Shown: positions 1 through 11,066 of the stretch, piece after piece
Position numbering within the stretch: the first letter of the stretch is position 1
Layout: each line of letters begins with the position of its first letter
DNA from: Chlamydoabsidia padenii
Taxonomy: Eukaryota; Mucoromycota; Mucoromycetes; Mucorales; Cunninghamellaceae
Direction of reading: 5' to 3'
Length of the DNA: 64,000 nucleotides
NCBI GenBank assembly: GCA_025330725.1
Contig: JAIWND010000012.1
Coordinates: forward strand, 744,001 to 808,000
The notes under the pieces: model-generated
The model's input: only the letters and a program-made list of their open reading frames with translations
Database searches by the model: none
What the model was told of the DNA's origin: nothing
Position numbers and translations under genes: made by a program

Positions 1-76
1 CGAATCTGATGTTAATTGAAGAAAGGTATGGGGCGCTGTTTGATGATTACTCACTTGTATTCATTCTATTTTTTAG

Positions 77-1024
77 CTTGTGGACACCAAAGGGACGGAA
101 GGTGATACAACATTATTACACTTTTTAGTTGACACAGTAGAAGGAAAGATGCCTCGACTACATGGATTCTTGGATGATCTTCAAGAAACTGGCCATGCCT
201 GCCGGGTAACACTACAAGATATGGTGAAAGACTACAATGAAATACGCAGTGGCCTGCAAAAACTTCTTCAAGAACTGGATAACCATTACGGCGACGACTA
301 CGAAGCACCTGAAGGAGATGAATTCGCCAAGACCATGTATGCCTTTAGAAACGATGCTATTGATAAATTTGAACAATTGGAAGTACGATACACCTCCATG
401 GATGTGGCCTATAAAGACGTTGTAACATTTTATGGCGAAAATCCCGATCAAATGAAACCGGATGAATTCTTCGGGATCTTCAAGACATTTACATCAAGTT
501 GGGAGGTACGTCCATATACTAGGTAGCATCGAATGACTAATAGACTAATCCACTCTTATTTTTTATTATAGCGGGCGATGGGTGACAACAAATCAGCTCG
601 ACAAAAACTTGAAAAGATGGAACGTGTCCGTAAAATGGATGAAGAAAGAAAAGAACGTATCAAGGCTCAGAAACTACGAGGTGTGGATACAAGTAATGGT
701 AAGAAATAACATTTACAGGGAAAGGGTATTGTATTTAAACTGATTTTTTGAAACTGATCTTTCTCTCTCTCTCTCTCTCATTTAGCTGATAACACTAGTA
801 ATGATGATGACAAGAACATTATGGACAATCTCTTGGACAAACTCCGTGCTGGTGAATTGGATACAAACACAAAACGCCGTGGTGAACGCTCTGCTGCAAG
901 ACAAGCACGAATGCAACGAAGTGAATCGGTGGCCCTTCAAGCAGAAGACTTGCTCAAAAGCATACAAACTGATGAAACTTCTTCCCCTTTTGTACCTAGA
1001 TCTAGATTACTTGCTCAAAATTAG
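77..1024 (+). CDS. Formin, C-terminal part (FH2 end and DAD), 5' truncated by the window
   Basis: Exons 77-505, 572-698 and 786-1024 give 264 residues, ending in TAG. Bases 1-76 look like the end of an intron (TTTTTTAG acceptor). Formins nucleate and elongate straight actin filaments for cables, polarity and septation. The first exon has the typical late FH2 text (LVDTKG, then TLLHFLV), followed by helical FH2 sequence. The second exon is the basic FH2-to-tail helix. The last exon has a classic Diaphanous autoregulatory domain, MDNLLDKLRAG, followed by a basic stretch (KRRGERSAARQARMQR). This implies a Diaphanous/Bni1/SepA-type formin autoinhibited by an N-terminal GTPase-binding region that lies off the window. 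All three exon junctions keep frame. Orthology to a particular formin cannot be set without the N-terminus. Confidence 0.9.
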
Positions 1025-1173
1025 GATAGTACCCCCTTTTTCTCTTCCACCCTTTTGATTAGCCTGCCCTTTAGTATCTTACACAAGATACCCTCATACA
1101 CACACACCATCTATTCCTAACATATATACAATTGACTCTTTTAAATAAAATTAACTTTACACATCCAAACTAG

Positions 1174-1179
<6 letters not shown>

Positions 1180-1212
<33 letters not shown>

Positions 1213-1229
1213 TTTTTTTTTTTTTTTTT
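1180..1229. repeat. CT microsatellite followed by a poly-T tract
   Basis: A run of CT dinucleotides passes directly into about 25 T. It forms the junction between the formin 3' flank and the first unit of the repeat island. Confidence 0.85.
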
Positions 1230-1692
1230 TCAAAAGTCAGAGTAAAACAATCTTGAGGCTATACTGCTCCATACAGTGAACTTGGTATATTGGCCATTAT
1301 GTAAAGTTTGTTGGAAATAGGCTAAGGAATGCACAGGGTCACTTTTGTCATTAGCATCACTTGTTCATTAAGCTAGTGGAGTCCTCTTAAGATTCCAGGC
1401 GAGAGTAAGCGGGTTTTGAATCAAGTTTTATTTTATGTGTCAATTTTCGTTCTGCAACTTTTTTTCACAAAAGTCAGGGTAAAACAATCTTGAGGCTATA
1501 CTGCTTCATACAAGGTACTTGATACAATGGTCATTATGTAAACTTTGTTGGAAATAGGCTAAGGAATGCACATGGTCACTTTTGTCATTAGCATCGCTTG
1601 TTCATTAAGCTAGTAGAGTCCTCTTAAGATTCCAGGCGAGAGTAAGCGGGTTTTGAAATAAGTTTTGTCTTGTATGTCGACTTTCATTCCAC

Positions 1693-1733
<41 letters not shown>

Positions 1734-3590
1734 CGTCAGGGTAAAACGATCTTGAGGCTATACTGCTCCATACAAGGGACTTGGCACAATGGTCATTATG
1801 TAAACTTTGTTAGAAATAGGCCAAGGAATGCACAGGGTCACTTTTATCATTAGCATCGCTTGTTCATTAAGCTAGTAGAGTCCTCTTAAGATTCCAGGCG
1901 AGAGTAAGCGGGGTTTGAATCAAGTTTTATCTTGTGTGTCAATTTTCGTTCTGCAACTTTTTTTCACAAAAGTCAGGGTAAACGATCTTGAGTCTATACT
2001 GCTCTATACAGTGGACTTGGTATATTGGCCATTACGTAAACTTTGTTGGAAATAGGCTAAGGAATGCTCATGGCCCATTTATTGATGAGCATCCGTTGTC
2101 CATTGAGACGGTAGAGCTCTTACAAGGAACCATAGGGGAGCGAGGTTTGAAACCTGCTCTTTGCGGAAACGGTCCAAAGGAAAAACATAAAAAAAGTAAA
2201 ACCGTCCCCTTTCAGGGATGTCTCCAAATGGTATTGGAAGGATCCACATCAAATCCATTATGATAGTTCTTTAATTTTGGCCTGGAACATGATTTGATCT
2301 TTATTGGGGAATTGCCAGGCACACGGGATTTTGGTAAGAGGTCTATTTGCTCCAATTGTCCACGGATGCTAATGATTAAAGTGGCGATGTGAACATTGTA
2401 GCCTATTTCCAACAGACTTTACATAATGACCGATGTAACAAGACACTTGTGTCGGTCAGCTCAGGCTTGTGATGACTTTTACCTGTTCTTTGCAAGAAAA
2501 AAAAACGAAGTCTGTTTCCTTTACGTACTTTTTCAGATCCCGTTTGCTTCTACTAAGATTTGGAAAGGCTCTACTGCCTTAATGGACAAGTGATGCTAAT
2601 GACAAAAGTGACCCTGTGCATTCCTTAGCCTACTTCCAACAAAATTTACATAATGACCATTGTACCAAGTACCTTGTATGGAGCAGTATAGCCTCAAGAT
2701 TGTTTTACCCTGACTTTTGTGAAAAAAAGTTGCAGATTGAAAATTGACACACAAGATAAAACTTGATTCAAAACCCGCTTACTCTCGCCTGGAATCTTAA
2801 GAGGACTCTACTAGCTTAATGAACAAGCGATGCTAATGATAAAAGTGACCCTGTGCATTCCTTAGCCTATTTCCAACAAAGTTCACATAATGACCATTGT
2901 GCCAAGTCCCTTGTATGGAGCAGTATAGCCTCAAGATCGTTTTACCCTGGCGTTTGTAAAAAAAAAAAAAAAAAAAAAAAGGATGTGGAATAAAAAATCG
3001 ACACACAAGACAAAACTTAATTCAAAACCCGCTTACTCTTGCCTTGAAACTTGAGAGAGCTCTACTAGCTTAATGAACAAGTGATGCTAATGACAAAAGT
3101 GACCATGTGCATTCCTTAGCCTACTTCCAACAAAATTTTTATAATTACCATTGTACCAAGTACCTTGTATGGAGCAGTATAGCCTCAAGATCGTTTACCC
3201 TGACTTTTGTGAAAAAAAGTTGCAGAACGAAAATTGACACACAAGATAAAACTTGATTCAAAACCCGCTTACTCTCGCCTGGAATCTTAAGAGGATTCTA
3301 CTAGCTTAATGAACAAGCGATGCTAATGATAAAAGTGACCCTGTGCATTCCTTAGCCTATTTCCAACAAAGTTCACATAATGACCATTGTGCCAAGTCCC
3401 TTGTATGGAGCAGTATAACCTCAAGATCGTTTTACCCTGACGTTTGTAAAAAAAAAAAAGAAAGGATGTGGAATGAAAATCGACACACAAGATAAAACTT
3501 AATTCAAAACCCGCTTACTCTCGCCTGGAATCTTGACAGAGCTCCATTGGCTTAATGAACAAGTGTTGTTAATAAAGGGTCCTGAATTCA
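1229..3590. repeat. Left palindromic array of ~240-bp units (possible foldback-element arm)
   Basis: The unit begins with CAAAAGTCAGGGTAAAAC and contains AATAGGCTAAGGAATGCACA and GCGAGAGTAAGCGGG. It appears about four times in forward orientation (starts near 1231, 1469, 1731 and 1966). It then appears about four times in reverse orientation (about 2570-3590) around a central diverged core (about 2080-2560). Spacing is about 235-260 bp, varying with T/A runs between units. The array is the reverse complement of the array at 6536-8842; the best-matched part is about 1600-2880 against about 6690-7965. No plausible coding sequence is seen; the short open frames are simply repeated. See findings for the foldback and tRNA-like interpretations. 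Confidence 0.9.
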
Positions 3591-3742
3591 TTTTATAGAA
3601 AACATCATCTCTTTGTCTTAATAAAATTCTTGACAACCCTAGTAGGGATCTCACCGACTTGTTTTACTTCTGTCCCTACTTTCGCCTTTCCTTTTTTTTT
3701 TTTTTAAAAAAAAAGCTAAGAATTCTTTTTTATTGGTTTCAA

Positions 3743-5194
3743 TTAGCGGCCATTATACAATATTTGTAAACGATGAAGTACATCTTTCTTAATCCTTTGA
3801 TTGACTAATGAAACCGATGTGCTGGCGTCGACTGCAATTATCGAAAAATTGACTTTGGTTGCAACAGTTGCTGGGGACAAAGCTTGATTTTCTTTTAAGA
3901 TATACTGCAACTCGTCAACAAACTGTTTCAAAGTAGACCATGATTGTAATGTTGTCATGTCAGATCTCTTTGTATCGCTATACGCGTTAAATGATTCAAT
4001 GGCAGATTCAAAACTTGTAGGAGTTCCTTTGAGGAATGAGAGTCCCAAGGCTTGTAAAAATCGAGATGATAATTTACCTACTGAATTGGCCGCAGAGCCG
4101 TATCCTTGATTGTGAGGTAAATCATAAACAGTGAAAACAGAACACGGCATCAAGAGATCAGAGTCAAATTCTACATGAGAAGCTCTTGTCATGGCGAAAG
4201 TCGATGGATGATTAAATCCTGAAATCAGTTGACGCATTGATGTGACTGATTGGGCTGGCGAATAAGTCATTGTCTCGTGTTTCATTATTGCAATAAACTC
4301 CTCCATTTGGTTTCGGCGGAACAGGATGCGAGCAGAATTGGGGTGAATGCTGTGAACAGAGCATGACGATGTGGGACCAATGTCAACAGCCGTGGATGAG
4401 TCACTTTGCAACCGACAAGACAGAGTTATCAAAACATTCATGTACTTGCTGCCAAGCTTGAGTTTCTTTTTCTTTGCTTTGCCGTCAGATTCTTCAAAAA
4501 TACCAATCGATAAGGATCCATAAACACAGGTTGATGGTGATGCCAGTGTCTTGAAGTTTGTTTCCCCGTGAATATCAGTGGCCTTGCCTCGACAATATGC
4601 TTCCGCCGTAATTGTAAATACCATTTCTTTGTCGATGATGATAGCACCTGTATGCAACTTCGCAACAACATGTAAGAGCGATGGTGAAATACGAAAATTG
4701 TTATTGAGGTGTGCCAGTAATTCTGTGTTTGGTTCAGTATATGACCCATTTTTTGTTAGAAGATTAGGAATGAATGATGAGCGCACAATCTGGTTGACTA
4801 TTGTCATCATATTAACTTGTTTTCCTGGAACGTCTGTTGGATGAACGGGGGTATCTCCTTCATGAAACTGGATGGTGCAATCCAGATGTGGTATCATAGC
4901 ACCTGCTGTATTAGGTAGTTTATCGCACATTTGAACAATGTCGCTTTCGTGAAAAAAAACCATGAACTTGCATTTTATGCTTCGTGTTCTTTGCTTAGAG
5001 ATAAAGTGCTACCGGTTCACAGTCTAAGGATACAGCCGTATGATATGCTTTTTTTTTGCTGTGGTTTTCAACACGTGCAGCCTGCCTTGTTCCATTGTAA
5101 ATGAATCGCGTTTTCGACTTTTTAAAGATTCAGCATTAACTTCGTTGTTGTCTTGAAGTACTGGAACCACTCTGCCTTGATGTTCTTTCGCCAT
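3743..5194 (-). CDS. Unrecognised protein encoded in the loop of the palindromic island
   Basis: The main exon has an uninterrupted 406-codon frame from an ATG at 4963 to a stop at 3743. In the same frame upstream lies a coding-looking stretch starting with ATG at 5194 (MAKEHQGRVV...), separated by two TAG codons. Removing a 45-nt GT-AG intron (4989-5033) joins them in frame, giving exons 5034-5194 and 3743-4988 and about 468 residues. If that intron is not real, the gene either starts at 4963 or is interrupted. I recognise no domain, catalytic motif, signal peptide or membrane segment. There is a basic KKKKLKLG patch in the middle. The position between two inverted repeat arrays suggests an element-borne gene, but host origin is not excluded. 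The downstream flank (3591-3742) holds only a T/A run. Confidence 0.55.
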
Positions 5195-5400
5195 ATGTCA
5201 GGACCGGCCCCGTCTAGAAGGACGGAGTCGATCTAATCAACGATGGTAGAGGAGACGGGGGTTTGGTTTACGGACATGGTTCTAAGTAAAGAGCAGGTAT
5301 TTATTGTGTTGTCAGGATACAGATCAACAGAATGGAAAAAGGTGGACTACTTATACTAATTGCTTGTTCTATAAAAAGAATACTAATGACTAGGGAGAGC
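5195..5400. other. Non-coding stretch between loop genes
   Basis: This is about 200 bases between the unknown loop gene and the minisatellite. A short ATG frame on the minus strand (MSVNQTPVSS...) ends after a few codons. I see no recognised feature. Confidence 0.4.
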
Positions 5401-5403
5401 AAG

Positions 5404-5510
5404 TAATAATAGGGGGTTAGAGTAAGGGGTTAGAGTAAGGGGTTAAGAATAAGGGGTTAAGAATAAGGGGTTAAGAATAAGGGGTTAAGAATAAGGGGTT
5501 AAGAATAGGA
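5404..5510 (+). repeat. GGGGTTA-rich minisatellite
   Basis: Tandem copies: about two of a 13-mer GGGGTTAGAGTAA followed by about five or six of a 14-mer GGGGTTAAGAATAA. The G-rich strand recalls fungal telomere repeat (TTAGGG) sequence but is not a canonical telomere array. Confidence 0.9.
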
Positions 5511-5566
5511 GAAACAGGATCGTGTTGAGAATCTTTTTTAGGTAAGCGAGATTTGGGTCATCATAC

Positions 5567-5868
5567 CATTTGGGACTTCAATCTCTCGAAACTTTCAAAC
5601 TGCGTCAGACAGTCAGTGAGCGGGCAATAAAACAGGTCGTTCCTCTTAGGCACCGTGATCCTGGCTGTTAAAGTGTGTGTTAGTGTTTTTATTACTTGCC
5701 AATATTCAAATGATTTTCCTTACCATTTTCTTTCAAAATAATACGGGCTTCAATTGTATGTTTTCGCCACTTGTACGATCGATACGAGGAAGTACTTTTG
5801 AACGTGTCTCCACAGAAACAAGCGTAAGTCTTGGCTTCCTGCACGATATCCGAATTTCTGCTTGACAT
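5567..5868 (-). CDS. Putative zinc-finger-like protein, N-terminal fragment
   Basis: Two minus-strand segments join cleanly. Exon 1 is 5724-5868, starting ATG TCA AGC and ending at a GTAAGG donor in phase 1. Exon 2 is 5567-5664, after a CTTTAACAG acceptor and ending at GTATGA. The product has 81 residues, with two Cys pairs: CFC in a YACFCGDTF context, and FYCPLTDC followed by QFESFERL. The second resembles the first half of a C2H2 finger whose histidines would lie in a further exon, which I could not find; the GGGGTTA minisatellite follows immediately. It could be a truncated element-borne DNA-binding protein or the 5' end of a longer gene. The coding call rests on splice signals and composition only. 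Confidence 0.35.
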
Positions 5869-5992
5869 TGTAGTTTCCGTGACAACAAGGGAAAGAAAAT
5901 GAAATGAGCACAAAAAAAAAAAAAAAAAAAAAGCAAAACATAACAACGCGTGGAAGAAAGCCTGAAACAAAAAGTGATTACCTGACGCGATG

Positions 5993-6030
<38 letters not shown>

Positions 6031-6060
6031 CAATGACTTCACAGAATAAAAAAAGTTGCT
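5869..6060. repeat. A and T homopolymer tracts
   Basis: An A-run at about 5911-5930 and a T-run of about 28 at 5997-6025 lie between the zinc-finger-like fragment and the transposase relic. They look like poly(A)-type insertion scars or intergenic low complexity. Confidence 0.6.
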
Positions 6061-6490
6061 TCAGAGCGGTTGACAATTACAACACTTATCCAAGCATTTG
6101 TGAGAATGTTTAACAATTCCTTTAAAATCACTTAACTTCAAGCTATTAGAGGCTTCACTGATCAGGGTCATCAGCGTTTCCTTCTCGTGAAACTTGTTGC
6201 GTTTTACTTTGCTTTTGACAACTGACCAGAATTGCTAAATCGGATTGAGCTCAGGAGAATATGAAGACAAATAGGCGGAGCGGTAACCACGAGATTCTAT
6301 GTATTTAGCTATGTCTTCCGATGTATGGAAAGGTGCATTATCCATCACATCATATGTGGGTATTGGTCCATTCATCCATTGTAGCTTTTAGAAAGTTAAT
6401 ATAGTGTCCTGTCACCGTACCTTTACTCATATACCCAACTCCATCACCTCTCTTTCTCTTTTTATTGGCTGGAGGCTGCGGAAGCCTAAG
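6061..6490 (-). pseudogene. Tc1/mariner-type transposase relic (DDE domain end)
   Basis: Reading the minus strand gives the hallmark C-terminal half of a Tc1/IS630-family DDE transposase. There is a block with the second catalytic aspartate (MDNAPFHTS), then SSYSPELNPI and QFWSVVKSKVKR, ending at a stop at 6061-6063. Two lesions are visible. A frameshift near 6370 lies between the upstream segment (GHYINFLKATMDEW) and the DNAPFH block. An in-frame TAG sits where the family has the third acidic catalytic residue (after LNPI). The N-terminal half and the first catalytic aspartate are absent; the upstream side runs into the repeat array within about 50 bases. It is a dead transposon fragment embedded in the island. 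Confidence 0.85.
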
Positions 6491-6535
6491 GCTACATTTT
6501 GTTAATCCTTTGGCAGAAATTGCACCAATGGAGCT

Positions 6536-8842
6536 CTGTCAAGATTCCAGGCGAGAGTAAGCGGGTTTCGAAATAAGTTTTGTCTTGTGTGTCAATTTTT
6601 CGTTCTGCAACTTTATTTTCACAAAAGTCAGGGTAAAACAATCTTGAGGCTATACTGCTCCATACAAGGGACTTGGCACAATGGTTATTATGTAAACTTT
6701 GTTGGAAATAGGCTAAGGAATGCACAGGGTCACTTTTATCATTAGCATCGCTTGTTCATTAAGCTAGTAGAGTCCTCTTAAGATTCCAGGCGAGAGTAAG
6801 CGGGTTTTGAATCAAGTTTTATCTTGTGTGTCAATTTTCAATCTGCAACTTTTTTTCACAAAAGTCAGGGTAAAACAATCTTGAGGCTATACTGCTCCAT
6901 ACAAGGTACTTGGTACAATGGTCATTATGTAAATTTTGTTGGAAGTAGGCTAAGGAATGCACAGGGTCACTTTTGTCATTAGCATCACTTGTCCATTAAG
7001 GCAGTAGAGCCTTTCCAAATCTTAGTAGAAGCAAACGGGATCTGAAAAAGTACGTAAAGGAAACAGACTTCGTTTTTTTTTCTTGCAAAGAACAGGTAAA
7101 AGTCATCACAAGCCTGAGCTGACCGACACAAGTGTCTTGTTACATCGGTCATTATGTAAAGTCTGTTGGAAATAGGCTACAATGTTCACATCGCCACTTT
7201 AATCATTAGCATCCGTGGACAATTGGAGCAAATAGACCTCTTACCAAAATCCCGTGTGCCTGGCAATTCCCCAATAAAGATCAAATCATGTTCCAGGCCA
7301 AAATTAAAGAACTATCATAATGGATTTGATGTGGATCCTTCCAATACCATTTGGAGACATCCCTGAAAGGGGACGGTTTTACTTTTTTTATGTTTTTCCT
7401 TTGGACCGTTTCCGCAAAGAGCAGGTTTCAAACCTCGCTCCCCTATGGTTCCTTGTAAGAGCTCTACCGTCTCAATGGACAACGGATGCTCATCAATAAA
7501 TGGGCCATGAGCATTCCTTAGCCTATTTCCAACAAAGTTTACGTAATGGCCAATATACCAAGTCCACTGTATAGAGCAGTATAGACTCAAGATCGTTTAC
7601 CCTGACTTTTGTGAAAAAAAGTTGCAGAACGAAAATTGACACACAAGATAAAACTTGATTCAAAACCCGCTTACTCTCGCCTGGAATCTTAAGAGGACTC
7701 TACTAGCTTAATGAACAAGCGATGCTAATGATAAAAGTGACCCTGTGCATTCCTTGGCCTATTTCTAACAAAGTTTACATAATGACCATTGTGCCAAGTC
7801 CCTTGTATGGAGCAGTATAGCCTCAAGATCGTTTTACCCTGACGTTTGTAAAAAAAAAAAAAAAAAAAAGGATGTGGAATGAAAGTCGACATACAAGACA
7901 AAACTTATTTCAAAACCCGCTTACTCTCGCCTGGAATCTTAAGAGGACTCTACTAGCTTAATGAACAAGCGATGCTAATGACAAAAGTGACCCTGTGCAT
8001 TCCTTAGCCTATTTCCAACAAAGTTTACGTAATGGTCAATATACCAAGTCCACTGTATAGAGCAGTATAGCCTCAAGATTGTTTACCCTGACTTTTGTGA
8101 AAAAAAGTTGCAGAACGAAAATTGACACACAAGATAAAACTTGATTCAAACCCCGCTTACTCTCGCCTGGAATCTTAAGAGAGTTCTTCTGCCTTAATGA
8201 ACAAGTGTTGCTAATGACAAAAGTGACCCTGTGCATTCCTTGGCCTATTTCCAACATAGTTTACATAATGACCATTGTGCCAAGTTCCTTCTATGGAGCA
8301 GAATAGCCTCAAGATTGTTTTACCCTGACTTTTGTGAAAAAAAGTTGCAGAACGAAAATTGACACACAAGACAAAACTTGATTCAAAACCCACTTACTCT
8401 CGCCTGGAATCTTAAGAGGACTCTACTAGCTTAATGAACAAGCGATGCTAATGACAAAAGTGACCATGTGCATTCCTTAGTCTATTTCCAACAAAGTTTA
8501 CATAATAACCATTGTGCCAAGTCCCTTGTATGGAGCAGTATAGCCTCAAGATTGTTTTACCCTGACTTTTGTGGAAAAAAAGTTGCAGAACGAAAAATTG
8601 ACACACAAGACAAAACTTGATTCAAAACCCGCTTACTCTCGCCTGGAATCTTAAGAGGACTCTACTAGCTTAATGAACAAGCGATGCTAATGATAAAAGT
8701 GACCCTGTGCATTCCTTAGCCTATTTCCAACAAAGTTTACATAATGACGATTGTGCCAAGTACCTTCTATGGAGCAGTATAGTCTCAAGATTGTTGTACC
8801 CTGACTTTTGTTAAAAAAAAAAAAAGGATGTGGAATGAAAAT
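6536..8842. repeat. Right palindromic array of ~240-bp units (inverted copy of the left array)
   Basis: About two and a half forward units (6536-7090), a diverged core (7090-7500) and about five reverse units (7500-8842). The core and its flanks are the exact reverse complement of the left array core; both encode the same incidental open frames on opposite strands. The last unit breaks off at about 8842 after the sequence GGATGTGGAATGAAAATT, just beyond a 13-base A-run. Together with the left array this makes the whole 1229-8842 segment a giant palindrome with an approximately 3-kb unique loop. Confidence 0.9.
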
Positions 8843-8987
8843 TAAGCCTAATCCACCCAGCCGTTTTGAACTGGTGCATAAAGAGAAATACAACTTGTAT
8901 ATATAAAAACAAATAGCCTTTTTATTATCGTTCTAAAAACAACTATTTCTAGGTACTACATGATAAAAACTAATACACTATACTAAT

Positions 8988-10918
8988 CTAAGCAATGAAG
9001 GACTTGGTGTGGGTGTCGCAAATATCACGAAGCTTGCCTTCCAAATCCTTGGAGAGGACACCTTGAGATCGGATTTCTTCGAGGACGTCCTTGTGTTCAG
9101 CAGAGATATAAGAGATAAAGTCCTTTTCCCAGTCAACCACTTTTTGGACAGGAATCTTGTCGAGGAAACCATTGACACCAGCAAAGACAATAGGCACTTG
9201 GACTTGGATGGACAAGGGAGAGTATTGAGGTTGCTTCAACAATTCAGTCAAACGGGCACCACGGTTCAACAAAAATTGAGTGGAGGCATCCAAATCGGAA
9301 CCGAATTGAGCAAAGGCAGCGACTTCACGGTATTGGGCCAAGAAGAGCTTGAGGGAACCAGCGACTTGCTTCATGGCCTTGGTTTGAGCAGCAGATCCAA
9401 CACGAGACACAGAGAGCCCGACGTTGATGGAAGGACGGATACCCTTGAAGAAGAGTTCGGCTTCCAAGAAGATTTGACCATCAGTGATAGAGATAACGTT
9501 GGTGGGAATATAAGCAGACACATCACTACAAGTAGATTAGGAAAAAAAAAAAAAGCAAGAGTCAGTTCATATGTCATTGTTATCGATTTTGTTGATGTTA
9601 GTAACTTACCCGCCTTGAGTTTCAATGATGGGCAAAGCAGTCATGGAACCATAACCAAAGTCCTTGTTCATCTTGGCAGCACGTTCCAACAAACGAGAGT
9701 GGAGGTAGAACACATCACCAGGGTAAGCTTCACGACCAGGGGGACGACGGAGCAAGAGAGACATTTGACGGTAAGCAACAGCTTGCTTGGACAAATCGTC
9801 ATAAATGATCAAAGAGTGACGACCATTGTCACGGAACCATTCACCAAAGGCAGCACCAGAGAAAGGAGCAAGGTATTGGAGAGGAGCGGCTTCAGAGGCA
9901 GTAGCAGCAACGACAATGGTGTACTTCATGGCATCGTTTTCTTCCAAAGTACGAACCAATTGAGCGACAGTGGATCTCTTTTGACCGACAGCAACGTAGA
10001 TACAGTACAATTTCTTGGCTTCATCAGATCCATTGTTCCAGTTCTTTTGGTTGAGAATAGTGTCGAGAGCCACAGCGGTCTTACCAGTTTGACGATCACC
10101 AATAATCAATTCACGTTGACCACGACCAATGGGCACCATGGAATCGACAGATTTGATACCAGTTTGCATAGGTTCGTTGACAGAGTGACGGGGCAAGATA
10201 CCGGGGGCCTTGACTTGGACACGAGAGCGACCAGTAGTTTCCAAGGGACCTTTACCATCGATGGGGTTGCCGAGAGCATCCACCACACGACCCAAGATAC
10301 CAGGACCAACGGGGACATCGACAATAGCACCAGTACGCTTGACAGTATCACCTTCCTTGATCAAACGATCGTTACCGAAAACCACGATACCGACGTTATC
10401 AGCTTCCAAGTTAAGAGCCATACCCTTTACACCCCCCCCCAAAAAAAAAGAAAAGCAGTTAGTCATCCATTACCCCGTATTGATTACATACAAGTATCCT
10501 CTTTTTTTTTTCTTGCTTGCTTACTTACCTTGAGACCACTGGAGAATTCAACCATTTCTTCGGCTTGGACGTTCTTCAAACCATAGACACGAGCAATACC
10601 ATCACCAATAGACAAGACACGACCGGTTTCTTGAAGGTTGGCTTCAGAAGAAGAGCCCAAGATGCGTTCTTCAAGAATGGAAGACACTTCAGAGGTGGAA
10701 GGTTTGGCAGTGGCGTAAGTACGGAAGACGTTGGCAGCAGCACTGATAGTAGGTCGGAACTAAGAAGAGATGGGTTAAAAAGTAATGATAAAAAAAAAGG
10801 TGAGTGACATGGTTTGCAGTTAATGGGTTGTTGTGATTGATGTTATTTTACATACAGCAGTGGTGCGAGTGAAGGCAGCCAAGGTAGGACGAGTGAGACG
10901 AGTAGCGTTTCTCAACAT
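8988..10918 (-). CDS. ATP1: ATP synthase F1 subunit alpha, mitochondrial
   Basis: Four exons (10856-10918, 10529-10759, 9610-10424, 8988-9525) join in frame to 548 residues, the usual length for fungal Atp1. It forms the alpha3beta3 hexamer of F1 in the mitochondrial matrix and binds non-catalytic nucleotide. The N-terminus is an Arg/Thr-rich presequence ([20 protein letters not shown]). Next come the N-terminal beta-barrel, the Walker A motif GDRQTGKT at about 207-214, and the family text [19 protein letters not shown]. The C-terminal helical domain follows. The first intron separates most of the presequence from the mature protein. Intergenic space of 475 bp is shared with the divergent SEC14-like gene. 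Codon use is highly biased (GGT, GCC, AAG), as expected for a highly expressed gene, unlike its neighbours. Confidence 0.97.
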
Positions 10919-11055
10919 GGTTGCGTTAACAAAAAGATGAAATGAGAAAGGAGAGAGGGGTGTTTTGTTTTTTGACAAAAAAGAATGGCTAGATCCAAAA
11001 ATGGGTGATGGTGGCAAAATAAAAAAATTCTGTGACTGGACGACTTGGTGTCAGT

Positions 11056-11066
11056 CGGGATTTGAA
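11056..11066 (-). promoter_or_regulatory. TTNAAATCCCG motif upstream of ATP1
   Basis: The gene-strand sequence is TTCAAATCCCG, 138 bp upstream of the ATP1 start codon. The orientation matches other upstream copies. A regulatory role is inferred. Confidence 0.5.

Noticed and set aside
2120..2160. Functional tRNA gene in the repeat core
   Set aside because: A- and B-box-like strings occur, but I could not pair a full acceptor stem and cloverleaf, so it is reported only as tRNA-like.
1988..2412. Paired open frames of 91 and 66 codons, repeated at 7166-7590
   Set aside because: They are identical only because the arrays are inverted copies; composition is that of the repeat unit, with no start context or domain.
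1229..3590. CRISPR-like array
   Set aside because: Units are about 240 bp, diverged and inverted around a centre in a eukaryotic context; no short direct repeats with unique spacers.
5692..6042. 116-codon minus frame beginning with poly-Lys
   Set aside because: The first half translates T-runs; only the part from the ATG at 5868 with a splice donor was kept as a weak candidate.
9009..10586. 525-codon open frame on the plus strand
   Set aside because: It is antisense to ATP1 and crosses its introns; the biased GNN/NNC codon use of a highly expressed gene keeps the opposite strand open.
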